Both the position numbers and the translations under genes were made by a program. The notes under the pieces are model-generated. The model saw nothing but the letters and a program-made list of their open reading frames with translations. It made no database searches and was not told the DNA's origin. Positions 7,729-15,719 of a stretch of DNA of 64,000 bases are shown piece by piece (positions within the stretch are counted from its first letter, which is position 1; each line of letters starts with the position of its first letter). The stretch is from Pseudomonas salomonii (GTDB taxonomy: Bacteria > Pseudomonadota > Gammaproteobacteria > Pseudomonadales > Pseudomonadaceae), in the NCBI RefSeq assembly GCF_900107155.1, contig NZ_FNOX01000001.1:647233-711232 (forward strand). The letters run 5' to 3'.

Positions 7729-8067
7729 ATGACAAATGAACAACAAGCGTTAGCGGAAATGCCTATCTGGCTGGTCATCGTATTGGCAGTGATCGGCGGG
7801 GTGTCCGGCGAAATGTGGCGCGCCGACAAGGAGGGCGCGCGTGGCTGGTCGCTGATTCGCCGCCTGGCTTTGCGCTCCGGGGCGTGCATGGTCTGTGGGG
7901 TTTCAGCCTTGATGCTGTGCTACGCCGCCGGCATGTCGATCTGGACCGCTGGCGCGATTGGTTGCCTCACCGCAATGGCCGGTGCCGACGTCGCCATCGG
8001 CCTTTATGAACGCTGGGCGGCCAAGCGCATCGGGGTCAACCAAGGCTCCGGCCAAGACCCGCAGTAA
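7729..8067 (+). CDS. Phage-type holin (LydA-like)
   Basis: 112 residues starting at an ATG behind a perfect AGGAGG (7717-7722). There are three hydrophobic segments: about residues 10-26 (IWLVIVLAVIGGVSG), 45-63 and 68-85. A short charged loop with WRADKEGARG lies between the first two, and the tail is basic. This fits LydA-type holins that open the inner membrane to release endolysin. It is the first gene of the tailocin operon, 24 bases before the next gene, as in other P. fluorescens-group mutS-cinA tailocins. Confidence 0.85.
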   Translation: MTNEQQALAEMPIWLVIVLAVIGGVSGEMWRADKEGARGWSLIRRLALRSGACMVCGVSALMLCYAAGMSIWTAGAIGCLTAMAGADVAIGLYERWAAKRIGVNQGSGQDPQ

Positions 8068-8090
8068 CCGTTGCAAGGACGCTACTTACT

Positions 8091-8606
8091 ATGATCCTTA
8101 TCGAAAAACCCTCCCAACTGCCCCTCGCCATCGGCGCGGCGCTGCACGCGGCCTTCCCCGACTTGAAGGTCGGCAATCACCAGGATTTTCAGGGCGCCTT
8201 GGATAAAACCGGCGTGTTGATCACGGTCGAAGGCAATGGCCCGGGCATTCGTTCTCGCGAAGGGCGCAAGGCGCACGCCCTGACCGTTTCTCTCAGGGCC
8301 ATGGTGGCGCCGGGTGCACTGCCGTTTGATGCCTGCGACCTGGCCAGCCAGCTAATGGACCAAGTGCTGGATAACCGTTGGGGCCTGCCCTTGGCCCAGT
8401 GTGATTTGCCGATAAATATCGTCGCCGCTCCGGTTGCTGCAGCTACAGCAGAAACGGACTACGACACCTGGACTGTTTCCTTCACCCAAACCCTCTACAT
8501 CGGGCCGGTGTTACTCACAGATCCTACCGGCCAGCCGCTGTTTGCCCGCACCTGGGAAGTGTCGAACATCGACGATCCCGACCAATACAAACCACTGGCG
8601 GAGTAG
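8091..8606 (+). CDS. Phage tail protein, Mu gp37/DUF1834-like
   Basis: 171 residues. Features are a short N-terminal PLAIGAALHAAFPDLKVG segment, a beta-rich middle (GVLITVEGNGPG, ALTVSLRAMVAPG) and a C-terminal DYDTWTVSFTQTLYIGP. This pattern is seen in DUF1834/gp37-type tail proteins, which are thought to help terminate or join the tail tube. It stands between the holin and baseplate gene V and ends three bases before V. The family call is from overall pattern and position, so the exact role is less sure than for its neighbours. Confidence 0.65.
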   Translation: MILIEKPSQLPLAIGAALHAAFPDLKVGNHQDFQGALDKTGVLITVEGNGPGIRSREGRKAHALTVSLRAMVAPGALPFDACDLASQLMDQVLDNRWGLPLAQCDLPINIVAAPVAAATAETDYDTWTVSFTQTLYIGPVLLTDPTGQPLFARTWEVSNIDDPDQYKPLAE

Positions 8607-8609
8607 CCC

Positions 8610-9221
8610 ATGTTCGACGCGCTGTTACGCATGCAACTGGGGCCGATTGTCGAACGCCTGGCGGAGATGGAAACCCAACTTGAAGACCTGTATCGACGCG
8701 CCGAGAGTTTTTGTCGGATTGGCACGTGTCAGTCGGTCGATGCCGCGAGCAATACCTGCAAGGTCAGCCACGGTGATTTAGTCACGCCGGCCATCCGTTT
8801 TTTCAACCCCAGCGCGGGTTCGCAAACCGAAACGCGCATCCCGTCCGTGGGCGAACAATGCCTGTTGCTCAACTACGGCGGCGGAGAAGGCGGCGGGCAG
8901 TCCGTAGCCTTATTCGGCCTCAACAGTAGTCAATTTCCGCCGGTCTCCAGCGTTGCCACATTGACCCGGCGGCGCCATCAGGACGGTACCCAAAGCGACT
9001 ATGACGACGCCAGCCACATGTTCAATTGGGTCAACGGCCCCACCACGTTCAGCGGTTCGCGCGAACAGGTAGACGTCAAGGTCGGCGCCGCCAGCCTGGT
9101 CATGAGCGCCCAGAACATCACCCTGCAAATCGGCGGCACTCGCCTGGTACTGGACGCTGGCGGCGCGCACTTCAGCGGCCCGCTGGTGGACCACCAAGGG
9201 CGCGTCATCAGCCCACGATAA
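8610..9221 (+). CDS. Phage baseplate assembly protein V (central spike)
   Basis: 203 residues. An N-terminal helix is followed by an OB-like domain (IGTCQSVDAASNTCKVS... ETRIPSVGEQCLLLNYGGGEGGGQSVALFGLNS) and then a repetitive beta region (VDVKVGAASLVMSAQNITLQIGGTRLVLDAGGAHFSG), the typical trimeric beta-helix of P2 gpV spikes. It would form the membrane-puncturing tip of the contractile particle. A tight operon with GGAG before the ATG. First of the P2-ordered V-W-J-I set. Confidence 0.92.
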   Translation: MFDALLRMQLGPIVERLAEMETQLEDLYRRAESFCRIGTCQSVDAASNTCKVSHGDLVTPAIRFFNPSAGSQTETRIPSVGEQCLLLNYGGGEGGGQSVALFGLNSSQFPPVSSVATLTRRRHQDGTQSDYDDASHMFNWVNGPTTFSGSREQVDVKVGAASLVMSAQNITLQIGGTRLVLDAGGAHFSGPLVDHQGRVISPR

Positions 9222-9230
9222 GGACATCCC

Positions 9231-9563
9231 ATGCTCGGCATCGATCGAAACACCGGTGCAGCCGTCGATGACTGGCTGCAATTCGTGCAGCGCGCCACCC
9301 GAGCGCTGACCACCCCCATGGGCACTCGGCAGAAACGCCCGCTGTACGGCTCGCTGATCCCGCAACTGCTTGGCCAGAACCTCGGCGACGACCTGCTGAT
9401 CCTCGCCCAAAGCCACGCCGCGCAGGCGTTCTACAACAGCCACAACGGCATCGGCGATTTTCAACCCCAGGTCATCGTCGCCACCCGCCAGGGCGCCGGC
9501 CTGCTGTTGCGCTTCGCCGGCACCTGGAAAAACCGCCAACAAACCTTCGAGGTCGTGACATGA
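9231..9563 (+). CDS. Baseplate protein W (gp25-like)
   Basis: 110 residues, usual for P2 gpW. It has the gp25 family pattern MLGIDRNTGAAVDDWLQFVQRATRALTTPMGTR near the N-terminus and RPLYGSLIPQLLGQN, with the conserved R-x-LYG-S. It builds the inner baseplate wedge and is thought to nucleate the sheath. Preceded by AAGGAC; overlaps the next gene by four bases (ATGA). Confidence 0.92.
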   Translation: MLGIDRNTGAAVDDWLQFVQRATRALTTPMGTRQKRPLYGSLIPQLLGQNLGDDLLILAQSHAAQAFYNSHNGIGDFQPQVIVATRQGAGLLLRFAGTWKNRQQTFEVVT

Positions 9564-10555
9564 GCATGCTGATCCCCGGCCAGAACCAACTGGCGGAACC
9601 GGCCATCATTGCGGTGGATGAGTTCGAGCCGCTGCTGGCCGAATTCAAGGCGTTTGTGGTCGATTACGTCGCCACCCGAGCACCGCAAAGCGCGGCCAAA
9701 CTCAAGGTCAGCCTCGACAACGAAAGCGAGTTGCTGACCCTGGCCCTGGAAGCCTTCTGTGTAAGGCTGCAAACCCACGAACGCAAATACAATGCCCGTA
9801 TCAAGCAGATGCTGGCGTGGTGGGCCACCGGCAGCAACCTGGATGCACGCCTGGCGGACATGGGCCTGGAACGCCAAGTGCTCGATCCAGGCGACCCGGC
9901 GGCGTTTCCGCCGGTGCCGCCGACGTTGGAGAGTGACGACGACGCTCGCTTGCGTTATTACCTGGCGCCGCATGCCCCGGCAGCGGGCTCGCGCATGCAG
10001 TATCGCCGAGAGGTTTTTACCCTGGGTGAACGGCCGTCGGTGAAGGTGCAAAGCGCGACGCCCGGTGTGGTGACGGTCAGCTACACCTTTGATCCCGACG
10101 GTTATGCCGCGCAGGTCAAGGACGGCAACGCGCGTCGAACAGCGCCCGGCGAAGTGATGGTCACGGTGCTTTCTCGCGAAGGCGACGGCACGCCCTCTGC
10201 GGATTTGCTTGACGGGGTTCGCCGCCATTTCGCACGGCCGGATGTAAGGCCGGAGACAGATCTGGTCAGCGTGCAAGGTGCGCAAATCCTGCGTTACAAA
10301 ATCCGTGTGGTCGCGAAGATCAATGCCGGTCCGGACTCGGGGCTCACTCAGGTAGCGGCGCAGAAACTGCTGCAAGATTACGCAGAGTCCTGTCATCGCC
10401 TCGAAGGGCGGGTAGACCCCAGTTGGATCGACTACGCGATTCACAGCGCCGGTGCCGCGCAGTTACAGATCGTTGAGCCGCTCGAACCCATTATCAGCAA
10501 CGCCTTCCAGGCCCCGTATTGCACAGGTGTCGAGGTGGAGGTGCGCACGCTATGA
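9560..10555 (+). CDS. Baseplate assembly protein J
   Basis: 331 residues, a normal gpJ length. Family marks include LEAFCVRLQTHERKYNARIKQML near residue 72-94, ATGSNLDARLADMGLER, and DDARLRYYLAPHAPAAGSRMQYRREVFTLG. It is a wedge protein of the contractile-tail baseplate, working with W and I. It overlaps both neighbours by four bases, which indicates translational coupling. Confidence 0.93.
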   Translation: MSMLIPGQNQLAEPAIIAVDEFEPLLAEFKAFVVDYVATRAPQSAAKLKVSLDNESELLTLALEAFCVRLQTHERKYNARIKQMLAWWATGSNLDARLADMGLERQVLDPGDPAAFPPVPPTLESDDDARLRYYLAPHAPAAGSRMQYRREVFTLGERPSVKVQSATPGVVTVSYTFDPDGYAAQVKDGNARRTAPGEVMVTVLSREGDGTPSADLLDGVRRHFARPDVRPETDLVSVQGAQILRYKIRVVAKINAGPDSGLTQVAAQKLLQDYAESCHRLEGRVDPSWIDYAIHSAGAAQLQIVEPLEPIISNAFQAPYCTGVEVEVRTL

Positions 10556-11190
10556 GTGAGCACAAAGCGAGTTTGTTGCCAGCCAACAGCTCACCGCTGG
10601 AAAAGGCGCTGGACCTGGGATTTGGGCAATTGCTAGATCGGGTCACGCCACCGTTTCCGGCGTTGATGAACCCACTGCAAACCCCGGGCGAATTCCTGCC
10701 TTACCTGGCCGCCGACCGCGGCGTCAGTGAATGGGACGCCGACGCCAGCGAAACCGAAAAGCGCCTGACCGTGGCCTTGTCCTGGCAGATCCAGCGTCAG
10801 GCAGGTACGCCCAAGGCGTTGAGTTATGCAGTGGAATCGTTGGGGTTCACCCCCAACATCAGCGCCTGGTATCAGCAGCGACCAAGGGAGATGCCCTACA
10901 CCTTCGACGTGCAGGCGATCATCGGGCGCAGTTGGTCCAGCGGTGATCACAATCGTTTGATTCGCCGTATCAACGCGGCCAAAAGCGAACGGGACCAGGC
11001 GACCATCACCATCGTGCACGAAACCCAGGGGCGGCTTGCGCTCACTCAAGTCCTCCATGCGCCGTTAAGTGACGGCGAGTTGTACCTGGACGGAGCGCTG
11101 CCGGACGTTGCGCTGGTTGCCCGGCTTAACAGCGCTGGGGTTGCCCAGCACTACACCATTAACGACTACGACCTCAGGGCGCAGCCATGA
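10552..11190 (+). CDS. Phage tail protein I (baseplate wedge)
   Basis: From the ATG at 10552, 212 residues. The start SLLPANSSPLEKALDLGFGQLLDR and the segment FLPYLAADRGVSEWDADASETEKRLTVALSWQIQRQAGTPKALSYAVESLGF are typical of P2 gpI, the baseplate protein that holds the fibre. The frame begins earlier at 10519, but the ATGA overlap with J decides the start. It overlaps the fibre gene by four bases. Confidence 0.93.
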   Translation: MSEHKASLLPANSSPLEKALDLGFGQLLDRVTPPFPALMNPLQTPGEFLPYLAADRGVSEWDADASETEKRLTVALSWQIQRQAGTPKALSYAVESLGFTPNISAWYQQRPREMPYTFDVQAIIGRSWSSGDHNRLIRRINAAKSERDQATITIVHETQGRLALTQVLHAPLSDGELYLDGALPDVALVARLNSAGVAQHYTINDYDLRAQP

Positions 11191-11717
11191 CAGATGACAT
11201 TACGCGCCTGGTGCGCTTCACCTCCAAGGGTTTGGATGAAGTGCTGCAGGCAAAGAACCAGGGCTTGAAAGGCGAGATCACCCACATCGGCGCCGGTACT
11301 GGCCGCTATAACCCGGACGGCGCGCAAGTGGCCTTGCGTGATGAACGACAGCGGGTAGCCATTGTGGACTACGAGGACCTGGGCGGCCGGCAACTCAGGA
11401 TGGCCGCGCTGTTTGACGGCGAGGCCGAGTATGAGATTGGCGAGTTCGGTTTTTACCTCGCCAGTGGGACCTTGCTGGCGGTGTATTCCGTGGCGGGGAA
11501 GTTGCTGACCTATAAAGCGTCGGCGGCACGGGTGCTGCAAAAGTTCACGCTGGATATTTCGCCGTTGCCAACAGACAGTGTGACGGTGGTAGTGGGCAGT
11601 GAAAACCTCAATGTCTTATTGACCGAAGAATTCGCTCAACTGGCGGCAGCCAGCGTTGACAACATGGCGAGGCATGTGGGGATTTTGTTTCGCGTCATGA
11701 GTATGGAAACCAAATAG
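11187..11717 (+). CDS. Tail fibre N-terminal (baseplate-attachment) protein
   Basis: 176 residues. The whole protein corresponds to the conserved N-terminal domain of P2 gpH-type tail fibres (DUF3751-like): RLVRFTSKGLDEVLQAKNQGLKGEITHIGAGTGRYN, then IGEFGFYLASGTLLAVYSVAGKLLTYK, ending NMARHVGILFRVMSMETK. In most relatives this domain continues into a long distal fibre in the same gene. Here the frame stops at 11717 and a separate fibre gene follows 23 bases on. The sequence around the stop shows no obvious frameshift, so this looks like a natural two-part fibre. Confidence 0.85.
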   Translation: MTDDITRLVRFTSKGLDEVLQAKNQGLKGEITHIGAGTGRYNPDGAQVALRDERQRVAIVDYEDLGGRQLRMAALFDGEAEYEIGEFGFYLASGTLLAVYSVAGKLLTYKASAARVLQKFTLDISPLPTDSVTVVVGSENLNVLLTEEFAQLAAASVDNMARHVGILFRVMSMETK

Positions 11718-11740
11718 ATATTTTACAGGGAGTTTAAACG

Positions 11741-12583
11741 ATGAGTTTGGAAACGGTAATCTCCGGCTTGGTGTCGGCATGCAATGCGTTGACGGATACG
11801 GTCAACAAAAAGATTTCATTGATAGATCAACGCGTCGCTGCGGCAACTGAACAGGTTCCAGCTGCTGTTCGAGCAGAGGTTAACAAGGCGTTATATGTCG
11901 ACTCTTCCAGCGGTGTGGACACTAATAGTGGTTTGACTCCCGATAAGCCGCTTAAAACTATTGCGGCGGCGGTGAGCAGAGTTATGTTGTGCGGCTCCGC
12001 GACTATTTTTTTGCGACGCGGTAAGGTTTATGAAGTCGGTCGGGGCCTGGGCGGCACCAACGTTGATAATATGTCGATTCTATTTGTGCCCTACGGTACG
12101 GAAGCCTCTAAGCCAATTGTGCGCGGGGCATTGGTGCGCTTTTCTGATTCCAATACTTATGTGTGTGGTGGGTTCTCTGCCTTCACCGAGATGTCTATCA
12201 AGTTTACGGACTGCCGAATCGAAACTGGGCTTGCTAATGGAGTGACGCAATACGGCCCCGATTACGGAGGTTTGTTTACTCGCGACGGTGGTTTTGGCGA
12301 AAGTGTGAGTTTTAAACTCTTCTTTCATAAGTGTGAAGTCGTTGTTCAAGACGTGCCGCTGTTCAGCACGTATTACGGGTTTATTCAACTTAGCCTTGCG
12401 CAGACGACAATCAGTAAAGGTGGGGCACAGAGCACAATCGTGAATGTCGGTGTGCCTAAAATGGTTGATATCAGTAGCGTGTCTATTGTTGGTTTCGGCG
12501 CTGGGGCAACGCTGGATAATCTGCTTACTTTGGCGCCAGGTTCCTACACCGCAAGGCAGGTTTATACAACTATTTCGGCATAA
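11741..12583 (+). CDS. Distal tail fibre/receptor-binding protein with beta-helix-like fold
   Basis: 280 residues, with a good ribosome site (AGGGAG). An N-terminal heptad-like helix (about residues 5-50, TDTVNKKISLIDQRVAAATEQV) suggests trimerisation. It is followed by YVDSSSGVDTNSGLTPDKPLKTIAAAVSRV, a start often seen in phage tailspikes and pectate-lyase-like beta-helices, and then repeated beta-rich segments. It would set which strains are killed. GC is clearly lower than in the tail genes on either side, a sign of exchange by recombination. No enzymatic residues are recognised. Confidence 0.7.
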   Translation: MSLETVISGLVSACNALTDTVNKKISLIDQRVAAATEQVPAAVRAEVNKALYVDSSSGVDTNSGLTPDKPLKTIAAAVSRVMLCGSATIFLRRGKVYEVGRGLGGTNVDNMSILFVPYGTEASKPIVRGALVRFSDSNTYVCGGFSAFTEMSIKFTDCRIETGLANGVTQYGPDYGGLFTRDGGFGESVSFKLFFHKCEVVVQDVPLFSTYYGFIQLSLAQTTISKGGAQSTIVNVGVPKMVDISSVSIVGFGAGATLDNLLTLAPGSYTARQVYTTISA

Positions 12584-12594
12584 GGAGTTTTTAA

Positions 12595-12918
12595 GTGAGA
12601 ACAGTTACTTACAAGGGCTCGATCTACGTCAATCCAGACGCAGAGAGTCTTCAGCATATCGGTTTGTCGTCTGACGATGCGGCTGAGGTTATGGCACTGC
12701 TGGTTAGCAGTGAAACGCTGCAACGTCGAGACGAGCTACTGCAAGTCGCGGCGATACGCATCGCACCGCTGTTGGATGCACAAGAGTTGGGGAAGGCAAC
12801 CGATGACGAGTTGGCACGGCTGCAAGCTTGGAGGCTGTATCGAGTCGAACTGAACCGCCTCGACAAGCAGGCAGGTTTCCCATCCTCAATCGATTGGCCT
12901 ATAGCGCCAATCCAGTGA
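12595..12918 (+). CDS. Tail fibre assembly chaperone (Tfa/Caudo_TAP-like)
   Basis: 107 residues starting at GTG behind AGGAG. The C-terminal half TDDELARLQAWRLYRVELNRLDKQAGFPSSIDWPIAPI is the typical end of phage tail assembly chaperones, which fold or trimerise the fibre encoded just before them. Its pairing with the 11741-12583 fibre supports that gene's role. A terminator follows at once (12927-12947). Confidence 0.85.
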   Translation: MRTVTYKGSIYVNPDAESLQHIGLSSDDAAEVMALLVSSETLQRRDELLQVAAIRIAPLLDAQELGKATDDELARLQAWRLYRVELNRLDKQAGFPSSIDWPIAPIQ

Positions 12919-12926
12919 CTGACACG

Positions 12927-12947
12927 ACCGCGAAAGCGGTTTTTTTT
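12927..12947 (+). terminator. Terminator inside the tailocin cluster, between fibre and sheath cassettes
   Basis: ACCGC, loop GAAA, GCGGT, then eight T residues, nine bases after the chaperone stop. A second perfect hairpin, CTGAATT-TTCC-AATTCAG, lies at 12954-12971. Together they could lower expression of sheath and tube relative to baseplate, or mark the end of one transcript. Confidence 0.7.
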
Positions 12948-13002
12948 CGCCCACTGAATTTTCCAATTCAGAAGGCATTTTTGCGTCTGGAGAAACTTAC
13001 CC

Positions 13003-13176
13003 ATGGCCAACCGCCAAACCTACACCGTCCTCATCCCATTCCCCACCGGAGGTGGCCATTGGTCCACCGCCGGCGAAGAACTCGAACTGCTTGACGTCGA
13101 AGCATCCGCCCTGCGCACCGCCGGCCGTCTGGAATTGACCAGCGTCCTCAACTCCACCCCCAAGAAGGCTGACTGA
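13003..13176 (+). CDS. Small conserved-position tailocin protein (unknown function)
   Basis: 57 residues (MANRQTYTVLIPFPTGGG...). The gene begins 55 bases after the internal terminator and ends two bases before the sheath ATG. Codon use matches the tail genes. A GGAG precedes the ATG by eight bases. Mu-like phages carry a small gene of this size (gp38/DUF2635) directly before the sheath, but I see no clear sequence match. Probably a minor tail component. Confidence 0.7.
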   Translation: MANRQTYTVLIPFPTGGGHWSTAGEELELLDVEASALRTAGRLELTSVLNSTPKKAD

Positions 13177-13178
13177 TC

Positions 13179-14345
13179 ATGGCTGAGGTTTTGAACTTCG
13201 AGCACAACGGCATCACTGTGAATGCCACCGAATCCCCCGAGGCCATGGGTGGCCTGGGCGACAACGTTATCGGCCTGGTCGGCACCGCGCCGAATGCCCA
13301 CGCGTCGATTCCGAAAAACGCGCCGTTTCGCATCAACAGCTTCACTACTCAGGCGCTGCTGGACCCTACCGGCGCCGAATCGGGCACGCTGTTTCAGGCG
13401 GTGTACCAGATCCTCAAAGTGGTGAAAGTGCCGGTGTATGTGGTGATCGTGGAGGAGGGCGCAACCCCGGCTGACACGATCAACAATGTGATCGGTGGCA
13501 ACGAGCCAACCACCGGCCGCAAGCTGGGCCTGGCGGCTTTGAGCAGCGTCCCGGAAGACCTGACCATCATCGGCGCGCCAGGCTTCACCGGCACCAAGGC
13601 CGTGGCCGGTGAGTTCGCGGCTTTCGGCAAGCGCATCAAGGCCCGTGTGGTGCTGGACGGCAAGGACGTCTCGGTCGCTGACCAGGTGACCTACAGCGGC
13701 GAACTGGGCGGTGCCGACCTCGGCTTCGACCGTTGCCTGCTGGTGCACAACCTGCCGTCGGTGTATTCCAAGGCGGCGAAGAAAAACGTGTTCCTGGCGC
13801 CATCCTCGTTGGCCATCGCCGCGTTGGCCAAGGTCAAGCAATGGGAAAGCCCTGGTAACCAGGTGACCTTCGCCGAGGACGTTTCCCGCGTGGTCGAGTA
13901 CAACATCCTCGACACCTCCACCGAAGGCGACCTGCTCAACCGTTACGGCGTGAGCTACTACGCGCGCACTATCCTCGGCGGTTTTTCGCTGCTGGGTAAC
14001 CGCTCCATCACCGGCAAGTTCATCAGCTACGTCGGCCTGGAAGATGCCATCAGCCGCAAGCTGGTCAAGGCCGGCCAGAAAGCCATGGCCAAGAACCTCA
14101 CCAAGTCGTTCATGGACCAGGAGGTCAAGCGCATCAACGACTGGCTGCAAACCCTGGTCGCCGATGAAACCATTCCCGGCGGCAGCGTGTACCTGCATCC
14201 GGAATTGAACAGTGTCGAGAAGTACAAGAACGGCACCTGGTTCATCGTCATCGACTACGGCCGCTACGCGCCGAACGAACACATGATTTATCAACTCAAT
14301 GCCCGCGATGAAATCATCGAGCAGTTCCTGGAGGACGTTCTCTAA
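13179..14345 (+). CDS. Contractile tail sheath protein (FI-like)
   Basis: 388 residues, the P2 FI size. It has the conserved N-terminal GDNVIGLVGTAPNA and C-terminal sheath-fold segments YYARTILGGFSLLGNRS and INDWLQTLVADETIPGGSVYLHPELNSVEKYKNGTWFIVIDYGRYAPNEHMIYQL. The sheath surrounds the tube and contracts to drive it through the target envelope. Its presence makes the particle R-type (contractile), not F-type. It overlaps the tube gene by one base. Confidence 0.95.
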   Translation: MAEVLNFEHNGITVNATESPEAMGGLGDNVIGLVGTAPNAHASIPKNAPFRINSFTTQALLDPTGAESGTLFQAVYQILKVVKVPVYVVIVEEGATPADTINNVIGGNEPTTGRKLGLAALSSVPEDLTIIGAPGFTGTKAVAGEFAAFGKRIKARVVLDGKDVSVADQVTYSGELGGADLGFDRCLLVHNLPSVYSKAAKKNVFLAPSSLAIAALAKVKQWESPGNQVTFAEDVSRVVEYNILDTSTEGDLLNRYGVSYYARTILGGFSLLGNRSITGKFISYVGLEDAISRKLVKAGQKAMAKNLTKSFMDQEVKRINDWLQTLVADETIPGGSVYLHPELNSVEKYKNGTWFIVIDYGRYAPNEHMIYQLNARDEIIEQFLEDVL

Positions 14346-14851
14346 TGTTTACCAACCGTGTAAGACAGGCCATTGCCGCCACCCTTCAAGGCCTGCCGTT
14401 GTCCGCGACGGTCGAGGAGTTCACCCCGCCAAAGATCGAGTTCGACATGGAGCCCATGTCAGGCGGGCGCTTCATCGCCGAAGAAATGGCCAAGAGCGGC
14501 AAGGTGCTCGGCGCCACGTTGGTGCTGCAAGGTGCCGGCCCGGAAATCATGTTGGCCCTGGGCGTGCGCCTGGGTGACGACATCCTGCTCAACGTGCGTG
14601 AAGCCGGACAAGACCAGGACGGCAAAACCTACTTCACCTACCACACCGTCGGCGGCAAATTGAAATCCCTGGCCGAGGCGAAGCTGAAGATGGGCGACAA
14701 GGTCACCACCACCCTGGAGCTGTCCTGCCGCACCTACAACCGCCTGGAAAATGGCATTCCGGTGATCGACATCGACGTGCGCACCCAGAAGTTCGTACTC
14801 AACGGCGTCGATATTCTCGGCGATGCGCGCCGTGCGGTGCTGATGCCGTAA
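14345..14851 (+). CDS. Tail tube protein (FII-like)
   Basis: 168 residues, typical for P2 FII. Marks include LPLSATVEEFTPPKIEFDMEPMSGGRFIAEEMAKSG and the C-terminal NGIPVIDIDVRTQKFVLNGVDILGDARRAVLMP. It polymerises into the inner tube. It starts on the last base of the sheath stop, as expected for proteins needed in equal numbers. Confidence 0.95.
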   Translation: MFTNRVRQAIAATLQGLPLSATVEEFTPPKIEFDMEPMSGGRFIAEEMAKSGKVLGATLVLQGAGPEIMLALGVRLGDDILLNVREAGQDQDGKTYFTYHTVGGKLKSLAEAKLKMGDKVTTTLELSCRTYNRLENGIPVIDIDVRTQKFVLNGVDILGDARRAVLMP

Positions 14852-14883
14852 GCCTTCACTGCACCTGAAGTGGACACTGTCAG

Positions 14884-14972
14884 TGTGGGAGCGGGCTTGC
14901 TCGCGAATACGGAGTGTCAGTCAATATATGTGTGACTGATAGACCGCATTCGCGAGCAAGCCCGCTCCCACA
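14884..14972. repeat. REPIN (two inverted REP sequences)
   Basis: TGTGGGAGCGGGCTTGCTCG and its inverted copy face each other across about 40 bases. This is the common intergenic REPIN of the P. fluorescens group. Here it lies inside the tailocin operon between the tube and chaperone genes. Confidence 0.9.
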
Positions 14973-15019
14973 TGGACCGGTGTTGTCTTGCAGATACTTT
15001 CTCACCAAGGAATTGCCCC

Positions 15020-15592
15020 ATGGCCTGGATGCCACCGCTGCACATTCTGCTGTCTCCGATCACCGCCGACACTGGCGCGACGATCCGGCAGATTCAACTC
15101 AAACCGCTGTTCTACGCCGCGCAAAAAGCCGCGCTGGCCCGGGCCGGTGATGACGAGGACGACCAGTTTTTTGAACTGGCGAAACTCGCCACCGGCCTGT
15201 CGGAAAAAGAACTCGATCAGCTCAAGCGCCCGGACTACGTGAGCATCGCTCAGTACGTACATGACATGTCGACACGCCCGGCGTCGTTCTTCCTGGATCA
15301 GCCTGACGAAGCATCCCACGACCAGCCTGTCCAGCTGTTGCTGGCCCTCGACGCGGCCGGTCGCAGCCTGACCGAACTGTCTCTGGAAATGCCGGCCCTG
15401 CGCGCCACCAAAGTGATGAAAAAACTCGCCACCCACAAAGAGCGCGCCGAGTTCATTACCGCGCATTGCACCGGTTTGATGATCCCCGATCTCGCCGGCC
15501 TGACCGTGCCCGACTGGACGCAACTGCAGGAGCGCATCGACGATTTTTTAAATCAACCGGCGGACTTCTTTCGCAGCGCGACATCGAAGTAA
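15020..15592 (+). CDS. Tail assembly chaperone, zero-frame product (gpE/gp41-like)
   Basis: 190 residues from the ATG at 15020, behind AAGGA. It lies between tube and tape measure, where P2 has gene E and Mu gene 41. It contains LLSPITADTGATIRQIQLKPLFYAAQKAALARAGDDEDD and FFELAKLATGLSEKELDQLKRPDYVSIAQYV, typical of tail assembly chaperones of this class. Near its end the slippery heptamer T TTT TTA (15544-15550) lies in the right phase for a -1 shift into the overlapping frame that ends at 15714. The shorter and longer forms would load the tape measure for tube assembly. Confidence 0.88.
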   Translation: MAWMPPLHILLSPITADTGATIRQIQLKPLFYAAQKAALARAGDDEDDQFFELAKLATGLSEKELDQLKRPDYVSIAQYVHDMSTRPASFFLDQPDEASHDQPVQLLLALDAAGRSLTELSLEMPALRATKVMKKLATHKERAEFITAHCTGLMIPDLAGLTVPDWTQLQERIDDFLNQPADFFRSATSK

Positions 15593-15714
15593 TCCTCGAT
15601 GTGGTGCCGCTGATTTACTCGGTCAATGAGGCGGAGATCCTCGACTGGGACGCCGGCAAAGCATTGCGCCGCTACGACATTGCGATCACTCGCCTTGGCG
15701 TTAAACAGGAGTAA
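15544..15714 (+). CDS. -1 frameshift extension of the tail assembly chaperone (gpE'-like)
   Basis: After slippage at T TTT TTA (15544-15550) decoding would go on in the -1 frame from 15550. That adds about 54 residues (KSTGGLLSQRDIEVILDVVPLIYSV... ending RLGVKQE) to make a protein of about 231 residues. The frame lacks a convincing start of its own. It ends five bases before the tape measure ATG. Programmed -1 shifting at this place is a known, conserved trait of tail phages (P2 E/E', lambda G/GT, Mu). Confidence 0.8.
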   Translation, partial: FFKSTGGLLSQRDIEVILDVVPLIYSVNEAEILDWDAGKALRRYDIAITRLGVKQE

Positions 15715-15719
15715 GCGGG

